From Endomychus coccineus (lineage: Eukaryota; Arthropoda; Insecta; Coleoptera; Endomychidae), in the NCBI GenBank assembly GCA_958510875.1, contig OY294068.1, positions 75,990,633 to 76,054,632 on the forward strand: DNA of 64,000 nucleotides, read 5' to 3'. Of this stretch, positions 33,046 through 46,219 are shown piece by piece. The translations under genes and the position numbers were made by a program. The notes below the pieces were generated by a model. The model did not search any database, was not told where the DNA came from, and saw only the letters and a program-made list of their open reading frames with translations. How positions within the stretch are numbered: the first letter of the stretch is position 1; every line of letters begins with the position of its first letter.

Positions 33046-33720
33046 TAGAGGTTAATGAAATAGTGATTGTGGCTTCACCAACGAGACGAATAGCTAACTT
33101 CTGAATATTATCTAAGAACTTCAGCGAATGTGTTGGAGCGGAATTCCAAATATGTCAACATCACTCCAGGACAGGTCGAATCTGTGTTTTGTAGATTTTA
33201 TGAAACTGCTTTGGTGTAGAGTAGATCTAGGCGCGAAATAGAAACCCAAGTTTCTGTGAATACGTTTTAGCAATTGTCCTCATATGATCTTCCCTTAAGA
33301 GGGTACTGTTGATGGTGATACCGAGCATGGATATTTGAGACTACATGGGAATATTTGTTCCTGTCATCATACTAATATTAGAGATTGTCGGATATCCTGA
33401 AAAAAATGCAAACTTGAGTTTCCTGTCAGATCTTCATTTCTTGCATAAACCTCTCTGAATTATATGGGGAATCTAGAAGAGAAAACCTATGGACGAGACA
33501 GGAGAACACTTCTAATAGACCGTTGATATTGAGCAGAATAAAGTTGGTGACAAGCCAGATCCCTGTGGAACACAAGCACTGATGACAATTCTTTCGGAAG
33601 AGTTATCGTTAACAACTACATTGAGTGATCTATTTGAGATAAAAAATTCGATAATAAAAGACGGAGTTGAGGCGGCTTAGAAATGAATTCACTTTGGTGA
33701 ATTGAAAAATTGAAGACAAT
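33046..33720 (-). pseudogene. Fragment of another LINE reverse transcriptase
   Basis: On the minus strand, ISACVPQGSGLSPTLF is the RT box before the catalytic aspartates. LGITINSTLLREDHM, KLGFLFRA and RPVLE-C-HIWNSAPTHSLKFLDNIQKLAIRLVGE follow, the thumb region of a jockey-like RT. The catalytic FADD stretch is missing and several stops intervene. It directly abuts LINE-A. Confidence 0.72.
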
Positions 33721-35060
33721 CACAATTGAGAACGTTATAATTGGAACGAAGATGTCAAAGCTGAATAACATAAATATGAGCAATTAGAAATGAGAATCCA
33801 AGTGTTCGACGAGTTTTGAGAAATATCTCCATATTCCAAAATGATTATTCCTCACATAAGCATTGTAAAAGTTGCAACCTAAGATCACTTGTCAGACAAA
33901 AGAGGGTTTAAAGTAACTGATTCCTGATAAAATACGAAACTATCAAGAATTAGTCCAACCAGATGGAAGTTGAAAGTACATTGAACGCAATAAAGCATGC
34001 AAATTGGTTTCGTTCATAAAGATAAAAATCACATAGTATGAATGTATGCGAAGTGATGCTAGAATATGATCATCATTGTTACTGGTATAAGCTACAACCA
34101 AAACGCAAGTAATAACACATATTAGCTACATGTGGTACGCGATGGAGCAAATAACACTTATTTGCACGTTTCAAATCCTCATAGTCATCGTACTGAACCA
34201 GCCTGATGTTTTTATACTATTTGCTCACATAATCAAACAAATTCAAAGAAGATGTGAGTGATTATGTAATATTTTCTAAAGATATTTACTATGATGGTAT
34301 ATTATGCACATTGTGAATAAAATTGATGAATAATAGCAAAATCGTAGTTTTTAGTAGGAAAAAGGGCAATTCAATCACCCAGACAAGGAGTTGAAATACT
34401 ACAATCCAACACAAATCAGTTACATGAAAATATAAAAGTTGAATGACATTTACTATCTTGATGGAGCTATATGACAATATCCTCAAATATACAGAAGAAC
34501 TAATTTCAATTGCTAATCTTAATTCATTATTTAGGAAAGAACGTTACAGTGTTTCTTGTAGAGACCACTCCTGTTTACCTATCATCTCTTGATTTCAGAT
34601 ATAATTTGCCAGTATTTAAAAGTACAAATACCATTTTTTGGATGGTTCAAGGTGCACTAGGTTATTTCGGGAGTAACAACGGAATTAAATAGGAGTATAT
34701 CTTTTGATTAGGTTTTCTTTCGCTAAAACGCTGAACATACACATTCTTATATAAACTGTTCTTCTCAAATATACCGATAGAAAAGTGAATTGGAGTTACA
34801 TCTGACAACTGAGGGAAACACTCAACGACGCGTTTCCTCCCGATCTATCTTAACTGAAACTTTTAGTCCAAATCCTGGTGACTAGGGATGCACTACATCT
34901 TTTTAAAAAGCAAATAATCTTCTTTATACTACTCATCATTTCGTACAATAGTGAACATACAAAACAATAGTGAACATAGCTAGAATACCTGGCGGCCGTG
35001 ACGAAATAATTTCATGTGCCCCCGCAAATAAAATCAAAATATCATATAATGCATCTGAAA
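33721..35060. other. Stretch without a recognisable gene
   Basis: AT-rich, short frames only, no motif, no clear repeat. It may be diverged transposon or intergenic host DNA. Confidence 0.5.
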
Positions 35061-35068
35061 GATGATTC

Positions 35069-35610
35069 TCAAAAAAAACATTTCGAAATATCACAAAAAT
35101 CACATAGGCAATATGACGAACTATAGGAAGTATAAAAATATTTGTACGTATTTCCCCTGTCTGAGGTCTGCATCAGATATGATTTTACTTTGCTGATGGA
35201 TCGTTCACAAGAAGCAGTGGGGAGAAGAAGAGTTAAAAAACTCGTAAGGCAGTAAAAATATTTCAATAAATAGTTTCCAGCGATTGCTGGTGTATATTTT
35301 GAATGGTCCAAATATTAAGTCCAAATGGTCCAAATTCATTAACATCTTTGAATTAGGTTTCAGCCTTCTGTAAATTCCATAGCATCTATATCCTTATCAT
35401 ACTCTAATGCATGGTCAGTAATCAGTTCACTCAATCAAGCTTTCCACTGAAGTTTTGTAAATACATTTCTCATTCAAGAACCCTAAATCTTGTGCAATAC
35501 TTTTCAATGTAACAAATCTTTCTTCCATTTGCCCTTTGATGGAATCTACAACTTCTAACAGAGAAACTCTTAATCGCGTGCTAGATTCAATTTCTGCAGT
35601 TCATATTTCG
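35069..35610 (-). pseudogene. hAT transposase scrap
   Basis: The minus strand encodes LRVSLLEVVDSIKGQMEERFVTLKSIAQDLGFLNEK (35560-35465) and GYRCYGIYRRLKP. At the end, LLPTASCERSISKVKSYL (35215-35160) is the hAT dimerisation motif (ASCERSxSxxKxYL). Stops separate the parts. The first block recurs on the plus strand at 35890-36098, so the region is an inverted pair of related sequences. Confidence 0.72.
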
Positions 35611-35849
35611 GAACTTTGGAAAATTTTTTCATAAAACAGATTTTGTTAATTTGAACCTGTAACGGATACGCAACGATATTGGTAAAGGATGATGGCTGAT
35701 GTGATACATGTATTATTAAGCTACTTTTTCACAGAGATTGTTCCTTTGCGCCTTCAACGGAAAACTTTGAATTAGTGGCAGAGAAAGTAGAAATACCGAC
35801 AGATTTACTGGAAATTTGTGAGAAAAAAACACCAAAACTGACAGGGAAG

Positions 35850-36098
35850 ATATATACCTACTGATGAAATTTGCCCTATTAATTCTAGCTCGCAATTAAG
35901 AGCTTCTTTGTTAGAAGTTGTGGATTCCATCATAGTACAAATAGAAGAAAGGTTTGTTGGATTGAAGAGGGTTGCAGAAGTTTTATTGTTTTTGAATGAG
36001 AAATTCATTTACAACACTTCGGAAGAAAGCTTGAATAAAATGATTAAAGTATTAAAAGGATATAGATGCTATGGAATTTACAGAAGGCTGAAACCCGT
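35850..36098 (+). pseudogene. Inverted second copy of the hAT scrap
   Basis: The plus strand reads LRASLLEVVDSIIVQIEERFVGLKRVAEVLLFLNEK and ends GYRCYGIYRRLKP, clearly the same protein as on the minus strand at 35355-35610. Only this portion is present. It stops at 36098 where the next LINE fragment begins. Confidence 0.7.
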
Positions 36099-36099
36099 A

Positions 36100-36800
36100 G
36101 GGTTGCATTATGTCGATGAGTGTACGTTGAGGCCGCTTTAGCCTGCCATGCCGACAGCAGATGAAAAAGTGTGTCAAGCGTCTTTTGACAGGCCCTGCAG
36201 CTGACATCAGGAACCTGTGCACCTGTTGCGGCGACAGACCAAGGTGCTGATTACGCCATCTTGGCAAGCTGTGGTAAATCCCTGGTTCAGGGATGAAGGC
36301 CCGGCTGAACTTAGGTAGCCGAAGGTCAGCGTGGTCGACAATCCTAGCCGCCTGAGCATAAGATCTTGATCCGCTTCATTTTTCTGGGTAAATGTCCCTA
36401 CTCCCGTCAATGCGTGACTTTTGACAAGGCACAGGAGGGGTTCCAAACTCCTAAGAACTTCACAAGCTATACTCAGAACCACACTTCGAAACAGACCCTC
36501 CAGACTAAGGAGTCCCGTACCTCCCCGGTGACGTGGCAGATAAATGCGGAAAACGGACGACCTAGGATACAATTTGTGATGGATATGCTCCATTTTCCGG
36601 GTGTCTTTGTCGAATCTATGCAGCTCATAACCGTCCATTTCATCACTCCGATCTTCCCAGGAGTGAAGTAGGACTGGAACGGCAAGCTGTTGCAGACGCC
36701 TTGCTCTCACTCGTAAGTTCGGAAGACCAAATCTTTCGAAGAAGGTTTCTGTACTTCCAGCGGACAGCCAGCGACACCACATTGTAAAGTGTAAATTCCA
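36100..36800 (-). pseudogene. R2/R4-type LINE C-terminal fragment
   Basis: This is a 191-codon open frame (36782-36207) with LHRFDKDTRKMEHIHHKLYP, SSVFRIYLPRHRGGTGLLSLEGL and IACEVLRSLEPLLCLVKSH. It resembles the region after RT in R2/R4/Dong-like elements (LYLPRxxGGxGLL). A second frame to about 36100 encodes SAAGPVKRRLTH and RPQRTLIDIMQPYGFQP. Its base composition (much GC-richer than its neighbours) also marks it as foreign. RT and the restriction-like endonuclease are absent. Confidence 0.72.
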
Positions 36801-37840
36801 CCTTATGGCTTAGAAATGGCTGCTGTAGGACAATCGGTTAACTCCTGTGACGTCAGCTATGTTAGACCGTATATTCCGTATATCCTAAGAGTCATGTTCT
36901 GTAGATTCTAAAGGTCATGGACCGCACCTATATTCTAAGGGTCATGGTTGTTCAGTGTCAGATATGAACATACCGCTTCTATTCCGAGGTTGTTCTGTGT
37001 GAGACAACAGGAAGCGGCGGAAAGGAAGAGAAAAAGACCCTTCTGTTCAATTCGTTCGAGTGAAAAGTCAATTCTAGGTTATTCAACAGGGAGATGATGC
37101 TGAGCGTGGCTTTGGAACCAATTTATGGGAATATTCTTCTGTTGAATACAAAAACATCAGTTATCGATTTGGATTGGAATCATTGTGATTAATAGGAGAA
37201 TTGATATACCTTCGGGGATTTGAACCTAATTTCGACGAATCTGTTTGGGAAACGATAGAAAAGTTGTCTTTTGGAAGTAAAAAACCCTATCGTGTTAGAG
37301 GTAAATATCTCTGTAATTCGATTTGATTTATTCACTAAATTCAGGAATTAACTGCCTTCATAGGTGGTATCTGACAGAACATAACCTAGTTCTAATTGTT
37401 AAACATTGTTGTGCATTTTGTTCATGTCTGTCTGCTGACGACAATAGAACGATAGAGTTTGAACATTTCTTGGTTTCAGGGTTTTTTTTTGTCCTATTTC
37501 TACTCGTAGTTTTTTAATCTTGTCTACGTCGTGAGAAAGTAGTGAAGTAGAATAATTAAACATCTTCAAGCAAGTGCGACATCCAGCTCTCAAGTCAGGT
37601 TATCGATTTTGATTTCATGTATATACGATATATAGTGTGAATTTAACTGATCATTGTATCATTGATTTAAAAATAATTAACTTCATCCATATTTGCTATT
37701 AATTCGCTTCATACCTCATTAATATAAATTCTGTCTCAAATTATTTCAATATTATTATCTCAAGTAGATAATTTCCATTTATCGCGTCAACCTGTCTCTA
37801 TCTCGATCCTTTGGCTTTATTAGATGGTATAGGGGCTCTA
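36801..37840. other. Stretch without a recognisable gene
   Basis: No motif found. A short palindrome-like pair, CCGCTTC...GAAGCGG, lies at 36970-37020. Nothing else stands out. Confidence 0.45.
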
Positions 37841-37844
37841 GACG

Positions 37845-37965
37845 AGAAAGCGGTATGAAGTGTACCATCAACTGCAAAGCTGTGAACGGCATAGGTGGTC
37901 ATGTACAATAGCTCGTTAATATGGAGCAAAAGCAAAGTTGGTGCCAAGACACTCATATCTCTCCG
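37845..37965 (-). pseudogene. Small non-LTR RT fragment
   Basis: The minus strand reads VLAPTLLLLHINELLYMTTYAVHSFAVDGTLHTAF, in which VLAPTLxLLHINxLL and HSFADDxTLH of non-LTR RTs can be recognised; the first aspartate of the catalytic pair is now valine. Nothing convincing extends it on either side. Confidence 0.6.
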
Positions 37966-40745
37966 AAATATGTCAAAAAATTAATATAAGATTTGAAAAA
38001 AGGTAAGAATCATAACGAACACAAATGAGGTTAGGTTACCAGAAGCTACTGAGGGCAACATCATGCTGGGGCGGGAAAGTTCAGTTTTGAATGATTTAAA
38101 TTCATTGTGGTTGAAACTGACACTTGGTGCTATAAGTACCATACTGGCCAGCTTCAGAGCTTCATAAAGATGATACAGACATTTTCAATCAACTCTCATC
38201 CACTTTTTTCCTGGTAGGAGTCTGCTCGTGTTCGAATATCGTGACAAGAAGATACTTTTTCAATGAAATAAAATTTGTTCAAGAGAAAATTCGCACTGCT
38301 TACGAACTGTGAAGTTACAATGTCAGGGTAAAGGTGAATACTAATAAACAAGATTTATTTATGGTTTAAGACTCTCTCGAAATTCAATTATACGGAGAAA
38401 AGACTTTCCAGTTATAACTTTGAGAAGTCATGAAACCAGAGATATAGGACGGAAAAATTAATAGCGCTAATTTTAAACACGATATTCAATTGAAGTCAAA
38501 CGCTATGAAAAATAATAGTGGTAATGCATTATTGTTGCAAATACATGAAGACAAAGGTGTGTCACAATGCGTCTAACTGAATTAACAAATGGGACATTAT
38601 AATTCTAACTACATCCTGACATGTTGACAATAGAACAATGTTATATGTAATATACCGATAAATTAATTATTATTAAAATTGATAGTGTAACTCAACCCAT
38701 CTATCAACTTCTATCTATTAATTTAATTATTTATTGCATGTAGGATATTATTCTAATTCCCGCAACGAAGAAAAAAGCATTATAAGCGAATGCGCCAAAC
38801 TAACGGTGTAAGGTAATTTGGAACAGGCAAAGTAAACATTAATAACTTTGAAGCATTTATTGAACTGTGTGAATTATCAAAACAATGAACAAATGTAAAA
38901 GAATTGCTAAGAACTATCATAAATAAATGAGGAAATCCTATATAAGCAGAAACCACGTTAATTTTCAGGAATTACAGGATTGTTTTGATTAAATAATCCA
39001 CATCAATATAAATACTTTCAAAATTATTTCAATCCATACTGTTCGTAATCATTCTCAAATACATTGGTTTTTATGAGGTAACATGTATACAGAAAAAAGC
39101 TGAGATCAATTTATCACGTAACCTCCCACATTTTTGTCATGAAAATACTACACACTCCTACGGACCAAATTCAAACGATTGTAAGAACAGAAAAGGGAAA
39201 ATATATTAAGAATGATTTACAAACTGCTGAAGGAAGACGTTAAATAATACTCTATGTTACACTGAAATTTACTCCTGATGGTCTACATGATATGTAACGT
39301 TCATACTGACACCTGCTGTCAAGTTGACTAGCAATTCTTCACACTATGTATGATATAACTTCCACACTTATACTTGCTATCACATGTATAATCAAAATAC
39401 ACCACAGAATAGGGACATAAAATGGATGATGACGTCACATGGATGTTTAGATTGATTCAGAAATGCTCAAAACTGACATCTCTGCAAAAATCCGGATAAA
39501 AATTCTGGGTCGATTACAATACTTACTACACTGTACTAAGTATAGTGAGGGAATCAAAACTCGATATTTAGAGTTCCGTATATCTATGTGACAGAAGAAC
39601 ATTTGTCGGAAATTCGACGTCCAGCCCTAAAATTAGTTTAACGTGGTTCAGCGAATGTGTAGCAATCTCACAGTTGGTGGCACAGGTTTCATTGACGAAA
39701 GGAACATTATAAATCTAGTATTAGACTTTTCTATTAACATACAAAATACTCATAACAATTGAAATTTTCTTCATGAAATTCAGCAATTTCTAACCTAGGT
39801 AGATTTTATCTTTGAGGGATAACTGAACACATACTCAGCTTTTTTAAACCCTGTCATACGTCATATAGAACCCCCGAACAGGCTCTTACTTTCTGCCTTC
39901 AACTCGATGTAGATCTATATAATAAGGCTGTTTTTTCTCCGTTTTCTTGGGTCATCAAATGGTAGTAGTAGTACTGAGGAAATTTTTTGGTCGCTAATTT
40001 CGAATGAGAGGTTAGCAAAATCGTAACCGATAGTAGAGAACCGGAAACGGTACGTATATGCAAAAGAAAGATGAACAATTTTTAAAATGGTGTAATATAA
40101 GCAAGGAAAATGTTATCCAAGGGCAATTGGAAGGTTCTGGACCTTCGCGAAGAGCAGTAGAACTACATTAAAAAGAGAACAAGCTAAGGCAGCCAATGTG
40201 ATTTAATTTGAAAGGTGGTTCCAGAGTGAATGTATGTAGCCCATGTTTTTGCAACTTGTGATAAATTTCCACTGAAGGCGAGCCAATACCATTTTATATA
40301 ATATCATACATGCTATGTACTCTTGAAGCACATGTAATTAGCTGTAGTTAGTAGAAATTATAAAACTAAACGTTTATAATTCGATGAAAATTGTTAAATA
40401 CGCTATCGCGGTAGTATCCCGTTTCGCCTTCACCAAATTTTTCGTTACGTTAAGGCTCCAAACACTATGACGATTTTATACTATTAGAAATTGGTATATT
40501 AGAAAACGAGATGGGCCACAATCGCATGTAGATTCGAGGAAATTGCCAACCCTGTTAGAATGCAGATTACAGGATAAATAAGTCGGAAGAAGCATTTATT
40601 AAGGTTTTTACTCTAGAACAAGAAGAACTCAAAATCACACTCGAAAAAAAGAAAGAAAGTCAAAATGAAGAAGGACGCAAGAGATAGAAAAGATAGGAAA
40701 ATGACAAAGGATGGAACAATTGTGGAACTTGTAATTTAATAAGGA
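37966..40745. other. Stretch without a recognisable gene
   Basis: AT-rich DNA with no motif. About 70 bp at 39190-39255 resemble 43300-43372 and 43750-43835 (ATTACAAATGATT..GAAGACGTNAAATTATACTCTATG), suggesting a dispersed old repeat. Confidence 0.45.
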
Positions 40746-42748
40746 TGTAATAAACTCTGTAAAAATATTAGATTTCATATAAGCAAGTACAAAATGATGT
40801 CAGGCTTGATCTGCGAACTTATTCAGACTAGTTCTACCTCTTCTTCGTTTTATGTGCGAAGAGCTGAGATCCACATCTGCTATTTTATTGCAGGCAGGCC
40901 ATCCTGCATAGACCTACTAAGGGTAGGCGACCGCTAACGTTTCATACTGGAAAGTTCTTAAATGTAACAAAAATATATTTCTACTCAATTTATATTCGCC
41001 CGTTACCGAGGTCAATCGTTTGTTTCAATTGGCATAAAATCCTAAACCTGCTCTGATTAACTCCTTGGAACAGCGGTTCATCTCGATAAGGCTCAATCAA
41101 TGATTTATCAGATAATGTAATTTCTGACAACAGTGATATAGGACTACCACTGTCAATGGTCGCTTTTATTTGTTGGTCAACTATAGATAGAACTGGGTTT
41201 TATCATATTTTCATCTTATATAAGATTCACCATTGATTGCGATGATGTTGATGGAAAGTTGGAATTAATATTACCTACTTTGAGAGTTTGGACAGTTCTT
41301 CTTTTGATATTCCTATCTCCCACACATGAAACAGGAGTATGGCTCACGCTTAAGTGCCAAACAATTTGAAGCAGAATGTCCCTCTTTACCGCAAATAATG
41401 CACTTGATTTCATCAACACCTGCACTTTCGGAGATTTCTGATTTCACCTTGTTTAATTGTGTTGCCCATTGGTCCAAAACTTTCACGAATCTCTTCATAG
41501 AGCTCCAATTCCTTCCTGAATTTTTCAAATGTTATTGCTCCATAAAGGACTATTTAATTTTTTGCGTCACCCACTATACTATCGGAACTTGACACTATTT
41601 AATTTCAATAGGAATCCTGCCTTCAGCACTTTTTTCAAAGAATTCCAATACTTAACTTGTACTTCACTGTTTATCACTGTTTTCGCATATCTTTTGATAG
41701 ATTTCTTTGCAATTATATAGGTTTCCAGATCATTCCATTAAGTTTCAGGTCTCTTCGAATTCCGTTATACATTGAATAATGCTTCAATTATCGCTATCAG
41801 TAAAAGGTCTTCCACATTTCGAAAGCTTAGCATAAATTTGTGCTTATATAAACCGATTCTCCTACGCGTGGTCTAGCCGGTGAGAAGGTATCAAGATCGC
41901 TTTCTCCATTTCCATCGATGTCACTTTCTTCCCCTCCGTTTTTTCCAGCTTCAGTTCCTTCGTCGGCTTCTGGCAAACTATTTATGTCCATTAGTGCGTT
42001 TTATTAATTCGGCTTTCGTATCTCCGTAATACAAATTGAGGATATTGCATACCAAAATTGTGTCTTCTTCCGTCAAAATCTAGTGTGAATATTGTACATT
42101 TGTTTGATACGCATCAGAGTTAGGGTTGAAGCCCAATCCAGCAAAGTTTCTCATACATTTCCGATTCCTGCTGTCACCTCCCTCTTCGAACACCAATTGA
42201 TGAAAAGCTCGAATTGTGTTTGTAGTTGCTCGTGCAATGTTTTTCTCAATATTCATTAGTTACCTCAAATTCTTAATTTTCCTTACGAAATACCGTTCGT
42301 GACACCACCTGGTTTACCACAAACACTGACTATGCCGTGAACTCGCGGTGATTCTCACTAACTGGCCCTGTCTAACTTGGCTCAGTGTGGAAAACTTCCT
42401 TAGAACTTTGCCGAAAAACTAACTACCTAACTTGAGTAATTATATGACGTAGACAATGATAATTCTCGCACTTTTATTCATATCCTACTCGTGAAACAGT
42501 GGAGCTTAGAATAATTCAAGAGTGTAATAAACAAATACAAAATGATGTCAGGCTTGGTCTGCGAACCTATTCGGACACGTTCTACATTTTCTTCGTTATA
42601 TTCACAAAGAACTAGGACTCACATCTGTTATTTCATTGCAGACAGGCCATCCTGACAAGTGATAAGTGATTCAAAGATCTGCTAAGGGTAGGTGACCGCT
42701 AACGGTAGATACTGGCAAGTTCTTAAATGTAACAAAAATATGTTTCTA
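40746..42748 (-). mobile_element. LTR-flanked remnant with only a gag-like frame
   Basis: About 220-240 bp at 40746-40984 and 42533-42748 are direct repeats that start TGTAATAAAC and share ATGATGTCAGGCTTG, TTTCATTGCAG, GGCCATCCTG and a TTCTTAAATGTAACAAAAATAT end. Between them the minus strand has gag-like pieces but no pol. No flanking duplication is convincing and the repeats have diverged considerably, so this is an old deletion derivative. Superfamily unknown. Confidence 0.62.
41216..42256 (-). pseudogene. Gag-like frame with a zinc knuckle
   Basis: A start at 42256 opens MNIEKNIARATTNTIRAFHQL, followed by broken frames. At 41430-41390 the minus strand encodes IKCIICGKEGHSASNC, a canonical C-x2-C-x4-H-x4-C knuckle, and just after it a second partial one (YSCFMCGR). 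LGPMGNTIKQGEIRNLR and DEIKC lie between. The combination fits a retrotransposon nucleocapsid. No protease or RT follows before the left repeat. Confidence 0.6.
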
Positions 42749-42749
42749 G

Positions 42750-43904
42750 GTTACACACTGAACATGAAAACATGTACCACACAATGAGCAAGAGAAAAAA
42801 TTTGGCAACAAAATTAAAGGAGGTGTGGAGACAGTAACTACTGAAAATGAAAATGATATGAAATTTTGCTCTAGTCTTCACTCGCTTTAATTAATTATGT
42901 TGGTATCTTGTTCCGGTCCGAGTTCCACTAATATCGGTAACTTCATGTATCAACTTTTCCTTCAGGAGCCCGAGGGAGTTGTCAAATGTTTCCTTACACA
43001 TTCTGGAATATTTCTTGAACTTCACACCGTCTTTCCTTAGTGTTTGGAATTAAATGCTCTAACTCTAAACATCCAACAAGGCGTTTAGTGAAATACGTGA
43101 TTTGTGAGCTCGCAGTGTAATTTAAAAATTCAATGATATAAGATATAATGATTCAGTTAATTGTGCCCAGTGTTAAAATATCATGCACGTACAATGTATA
43201 GACATGAATAAGAATAAATACTACAAGTTACTTGAAAATGAACCTAGTGTGATCCATATATCACTAACTTTCCTTACCCGTAGGAAATATTACCAAAAAC
43301 ATATTACAAATGATTCGAACAGATAACGATGGGGAAGACGTCAAATTATACTCTATGTCAATATTGCATTGAATGTTTTACAAGGGCCAATACTAAGACC
43401 CTTATTGTATTACTATCTGCTATACCCGGGGTTGTCCGGGTTAAGAATACAAACATATTTTTATCCACAGTGTCATAAGTATACAACACCCGCATGTCCC
43501 TAAGGTTTAGTTATGAAAGACCAAAAGTGTTTTTCAGAATTTTTGAATCGTTCCATTTGTAAACTTCAACGATTTATCAATATTTGCCCTTTCTCCGCTG
43601 TTTAAGGTAGGTACTTACTGTTTCGAAAGAATGATTAGGTTCTCTCGAAATGTCAAGAAGACAGTGGCTTTCCTGTTGTTTTGTACTTCAGTAGTGCAAA
43701 ATTTCATCGAGACAGGATTTAGCCCCGAGACCAACTTACATCCGTAGGAATGGAAATTATATTGCAAATGATTTATAAATACCTAAATACGTGGAAAGAC
43801 GTGAAGTTTTATTCTACGTCACCGAAAGTTTCAATCGAAGTGACGTGTGTTTTTCACAACCCTATGTCTGAAAATTTATGTGTGCTTTAAATGTTTTGGA
43901 GAGT
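42750..43904. other. Stretch without a recognisable gene
   Basis: AT-rich with the two related about 75-bp segments at 43300 and 43750 mentioned for 39190. A small GC-rich palindrome (CCCGGGGTTGTCCGGG) lies at 43426-43441. No gene supported. Confidence 0.45.
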
Positions 43905-44029
43905 AACGGAGAAACGGAACAACCCAACGATTATCAACTTCAATTTCGAGCTGATTCACTTTGACTATTAATGACCTTCCGTTGTCATCAGTGAATAGCC
44001 GGCAATAAAGTGGATAACCATCATTTCCA

Positions 44030-45799
44030 CTAATAGTTTCTACTACTAATTGTCTTGGAAAGCGTTTTGAACATTTTCATCAACCATACATGGACAATAC
44101 AATTTGGATTTAATATTCCACAGGGACCATTAATCATATTTTTTGTAACAATTTCATATAACAATGGATCTTCATCATTATCGGGAATTTCCGCAGATAT
44201 CACATCGTCGATTCCATTTGGTCTCATCCTCTCTACAAACCAAATGAGAATGTGTGCATGTGGCAATCCGCGTTTTTGCCACTCGACTGAATACATCCAA
44301 CAGCGCGTCTCGCCGAATACGCGATGCTCAACAATGAAGTCCATGACTGATTATAACTTCCTTTTGAACATCCTTGCGGTAATGTCGTGGCGATCAATGG
44401 GTGATTGGCCAAGAAATAATCTTTGTCGAATTTCTGAACACTGTGAATTGCATGTGAATGTTATAAACAAATCTGGTGTGCCATATTGACGTACATATGA
44501 CATACCATCCTGAGCGTATTCATGCATATGTCACGGACTTCCGACGTATTGTACTGGGAGAATAGTTGTTCTACCTATGTTCTGTGCATTTCCATCAGCA
44601 TTGATGGCATCCCGTAGATGAATGTATTCTTCAGAACGCAGTTTTGCCTAGTTCAACCTGATAAATGTCAATAGCTTAGTTTCATTTTTCACGTACATAT
44701 CCACAGCATATTGGTGGAAGATACGCCGACATTTTAAGATATGATTGTCCTCATTTTCACGAACCATCAGTCAGTATGAATAATAATTCATTGAACTAAC
44801 TTTTTTGTTAGTTTCGGAACCTGTAACTGGATTCATCATCTTCATTGAGAAATGATATCCATCTTCACCTTGCCAAAATAAGATAGGATATTGTAACGCA
44901 TCATATGATCGATGTGTTTCGGACACACGCTGTAGTTGATTGCTACGCCGATGTAAAACAATATTCGGTTTTCTAATTTTTCACCCACGACGACAATAGC
45001 GACAATTGTTGGCGCATTTAAACGTCTCGCGTGTTGTCCTGCAGGCGTCTTATCAGGTTTGATGACAATTTTGTGATTATCAGACGGCATCAGGTCCAAA
45101 GAGGTCGTGAATACTGCAACCAATTCGTTATGTTGATGAAAAAACGTTTGGAATTGTTCCACAATTGGTCTTCTCACCGAATTGTTGTGTGCAAAACGCT
45201 GATCGACTTGTCCTGCTGAATTTACAAAAATTTGTAGTCACTATTCAGCGTTGGCAATAAGGAACCTGTTAGATGATATATTTGACCCGTAATCTTGAAA
45301 GTTGGCATAATATTTTCTTGAATAACTTTTGTTGCACCATAATGACTAATGACATCATTTGAAAACAATTATGGTATCGCTGGATATGAATCAAAAAATG
45401 TTTAGAATCTGACCCATTTCCAGAAACCAATGAATGTAATGGCTCTGGTGGCGGTACCAATGGCGTCAATTTGACTTGACCGCTCGCGCAACACAATCCA
45501 GGAGCTTCATTTTTAAACTTAAATGCCTTGCAATATTGGCACACAACGTTCATTGGTCCAAGAGCAACAATTTGCTGTGAACTGTAATCGATTTCCACTT
45601 TATAATTGAATGCAGCTCGATAGGGGTTAAACGCAACATTTCTATGTTGTTGATTTCGATTCCATCGATTCCGTTCAACTTCATTCCGCGCTTCGCGTTG
45701 CTCGTCAGTTTGACATGCTCTTGTATATCTTCGACTCGCAGCATTGCGAGTTCTGCGACTTAGGTTTGTACGTCTAATTGCTGGCATTTTCAAAAACAA
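44030..45799 (-). pseudogene. Helitron Rep (HUH endonuclease) region, broken
   Basis: The first frame (45799-45269) has ARNEVERNRWNRNQQ, FNYKVEIDYSSQQIVALGPMNVVCQYCKAFKFKNEAPGLCCASG and the PPPEPLHSLVSG block: the N-terminal Helitron region with its CxxC..CC zinc motif. The second (45177-44842) has FFHQHNELVAVF and LMPSDNHKIVIKPDKTPAGQHARRLNAPTI, then a frame break. The third (44344-44030) has MYSVEWQKRGLPHAHILIWF, in which HAH is the metal-binding HUH motif, and DDVISAEIPD and KNMINGPCG. The two-tyrosine motif and helicase lie beyond the truncation. Rep would nick and ligate single strands for rolling-circle transposition. Confidence 0.88.
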
Positions 45800-46219
45800 A
45801 AATTCAACTGTAAATGAAAGAAAACTATTGTATTCTTCTTTATTACCAAGTGTATTACTTGTTATGTTAGTAACGTGTATGTTATTCTATCCAAACTTAC
45901 CAAAACTCCATATTAAATTGAACTTTTAATATTAGGCATGATGGCTCTGAACTAACTGTGATGTGCACTAAGAAATTCAGTTTTCTTACATCCTTTTTGT
46001 AAGAAATAATAAATTAATTATTTCACATGTATTTTAACAATAAGATAAATACGACCGAAGCATCTGTTTTAAACGATATTCAGTTTTTTTACATCCTCTT
46101 TGACGATATTTGCAGCACGCATTCTGTCAATTCTATGTCAAACGTCATAAGGTTACATTAAAAAAGTTTATATTGTCTAAAGCGCTAAGGTTAGATTAGA
46201 ATAATTTTATATGGTGGTT

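Noticed and set aside
37323..37593. Overlapping 64-codon frames on opposite strands
   Set aside because: No recognisable content and no supporting context.
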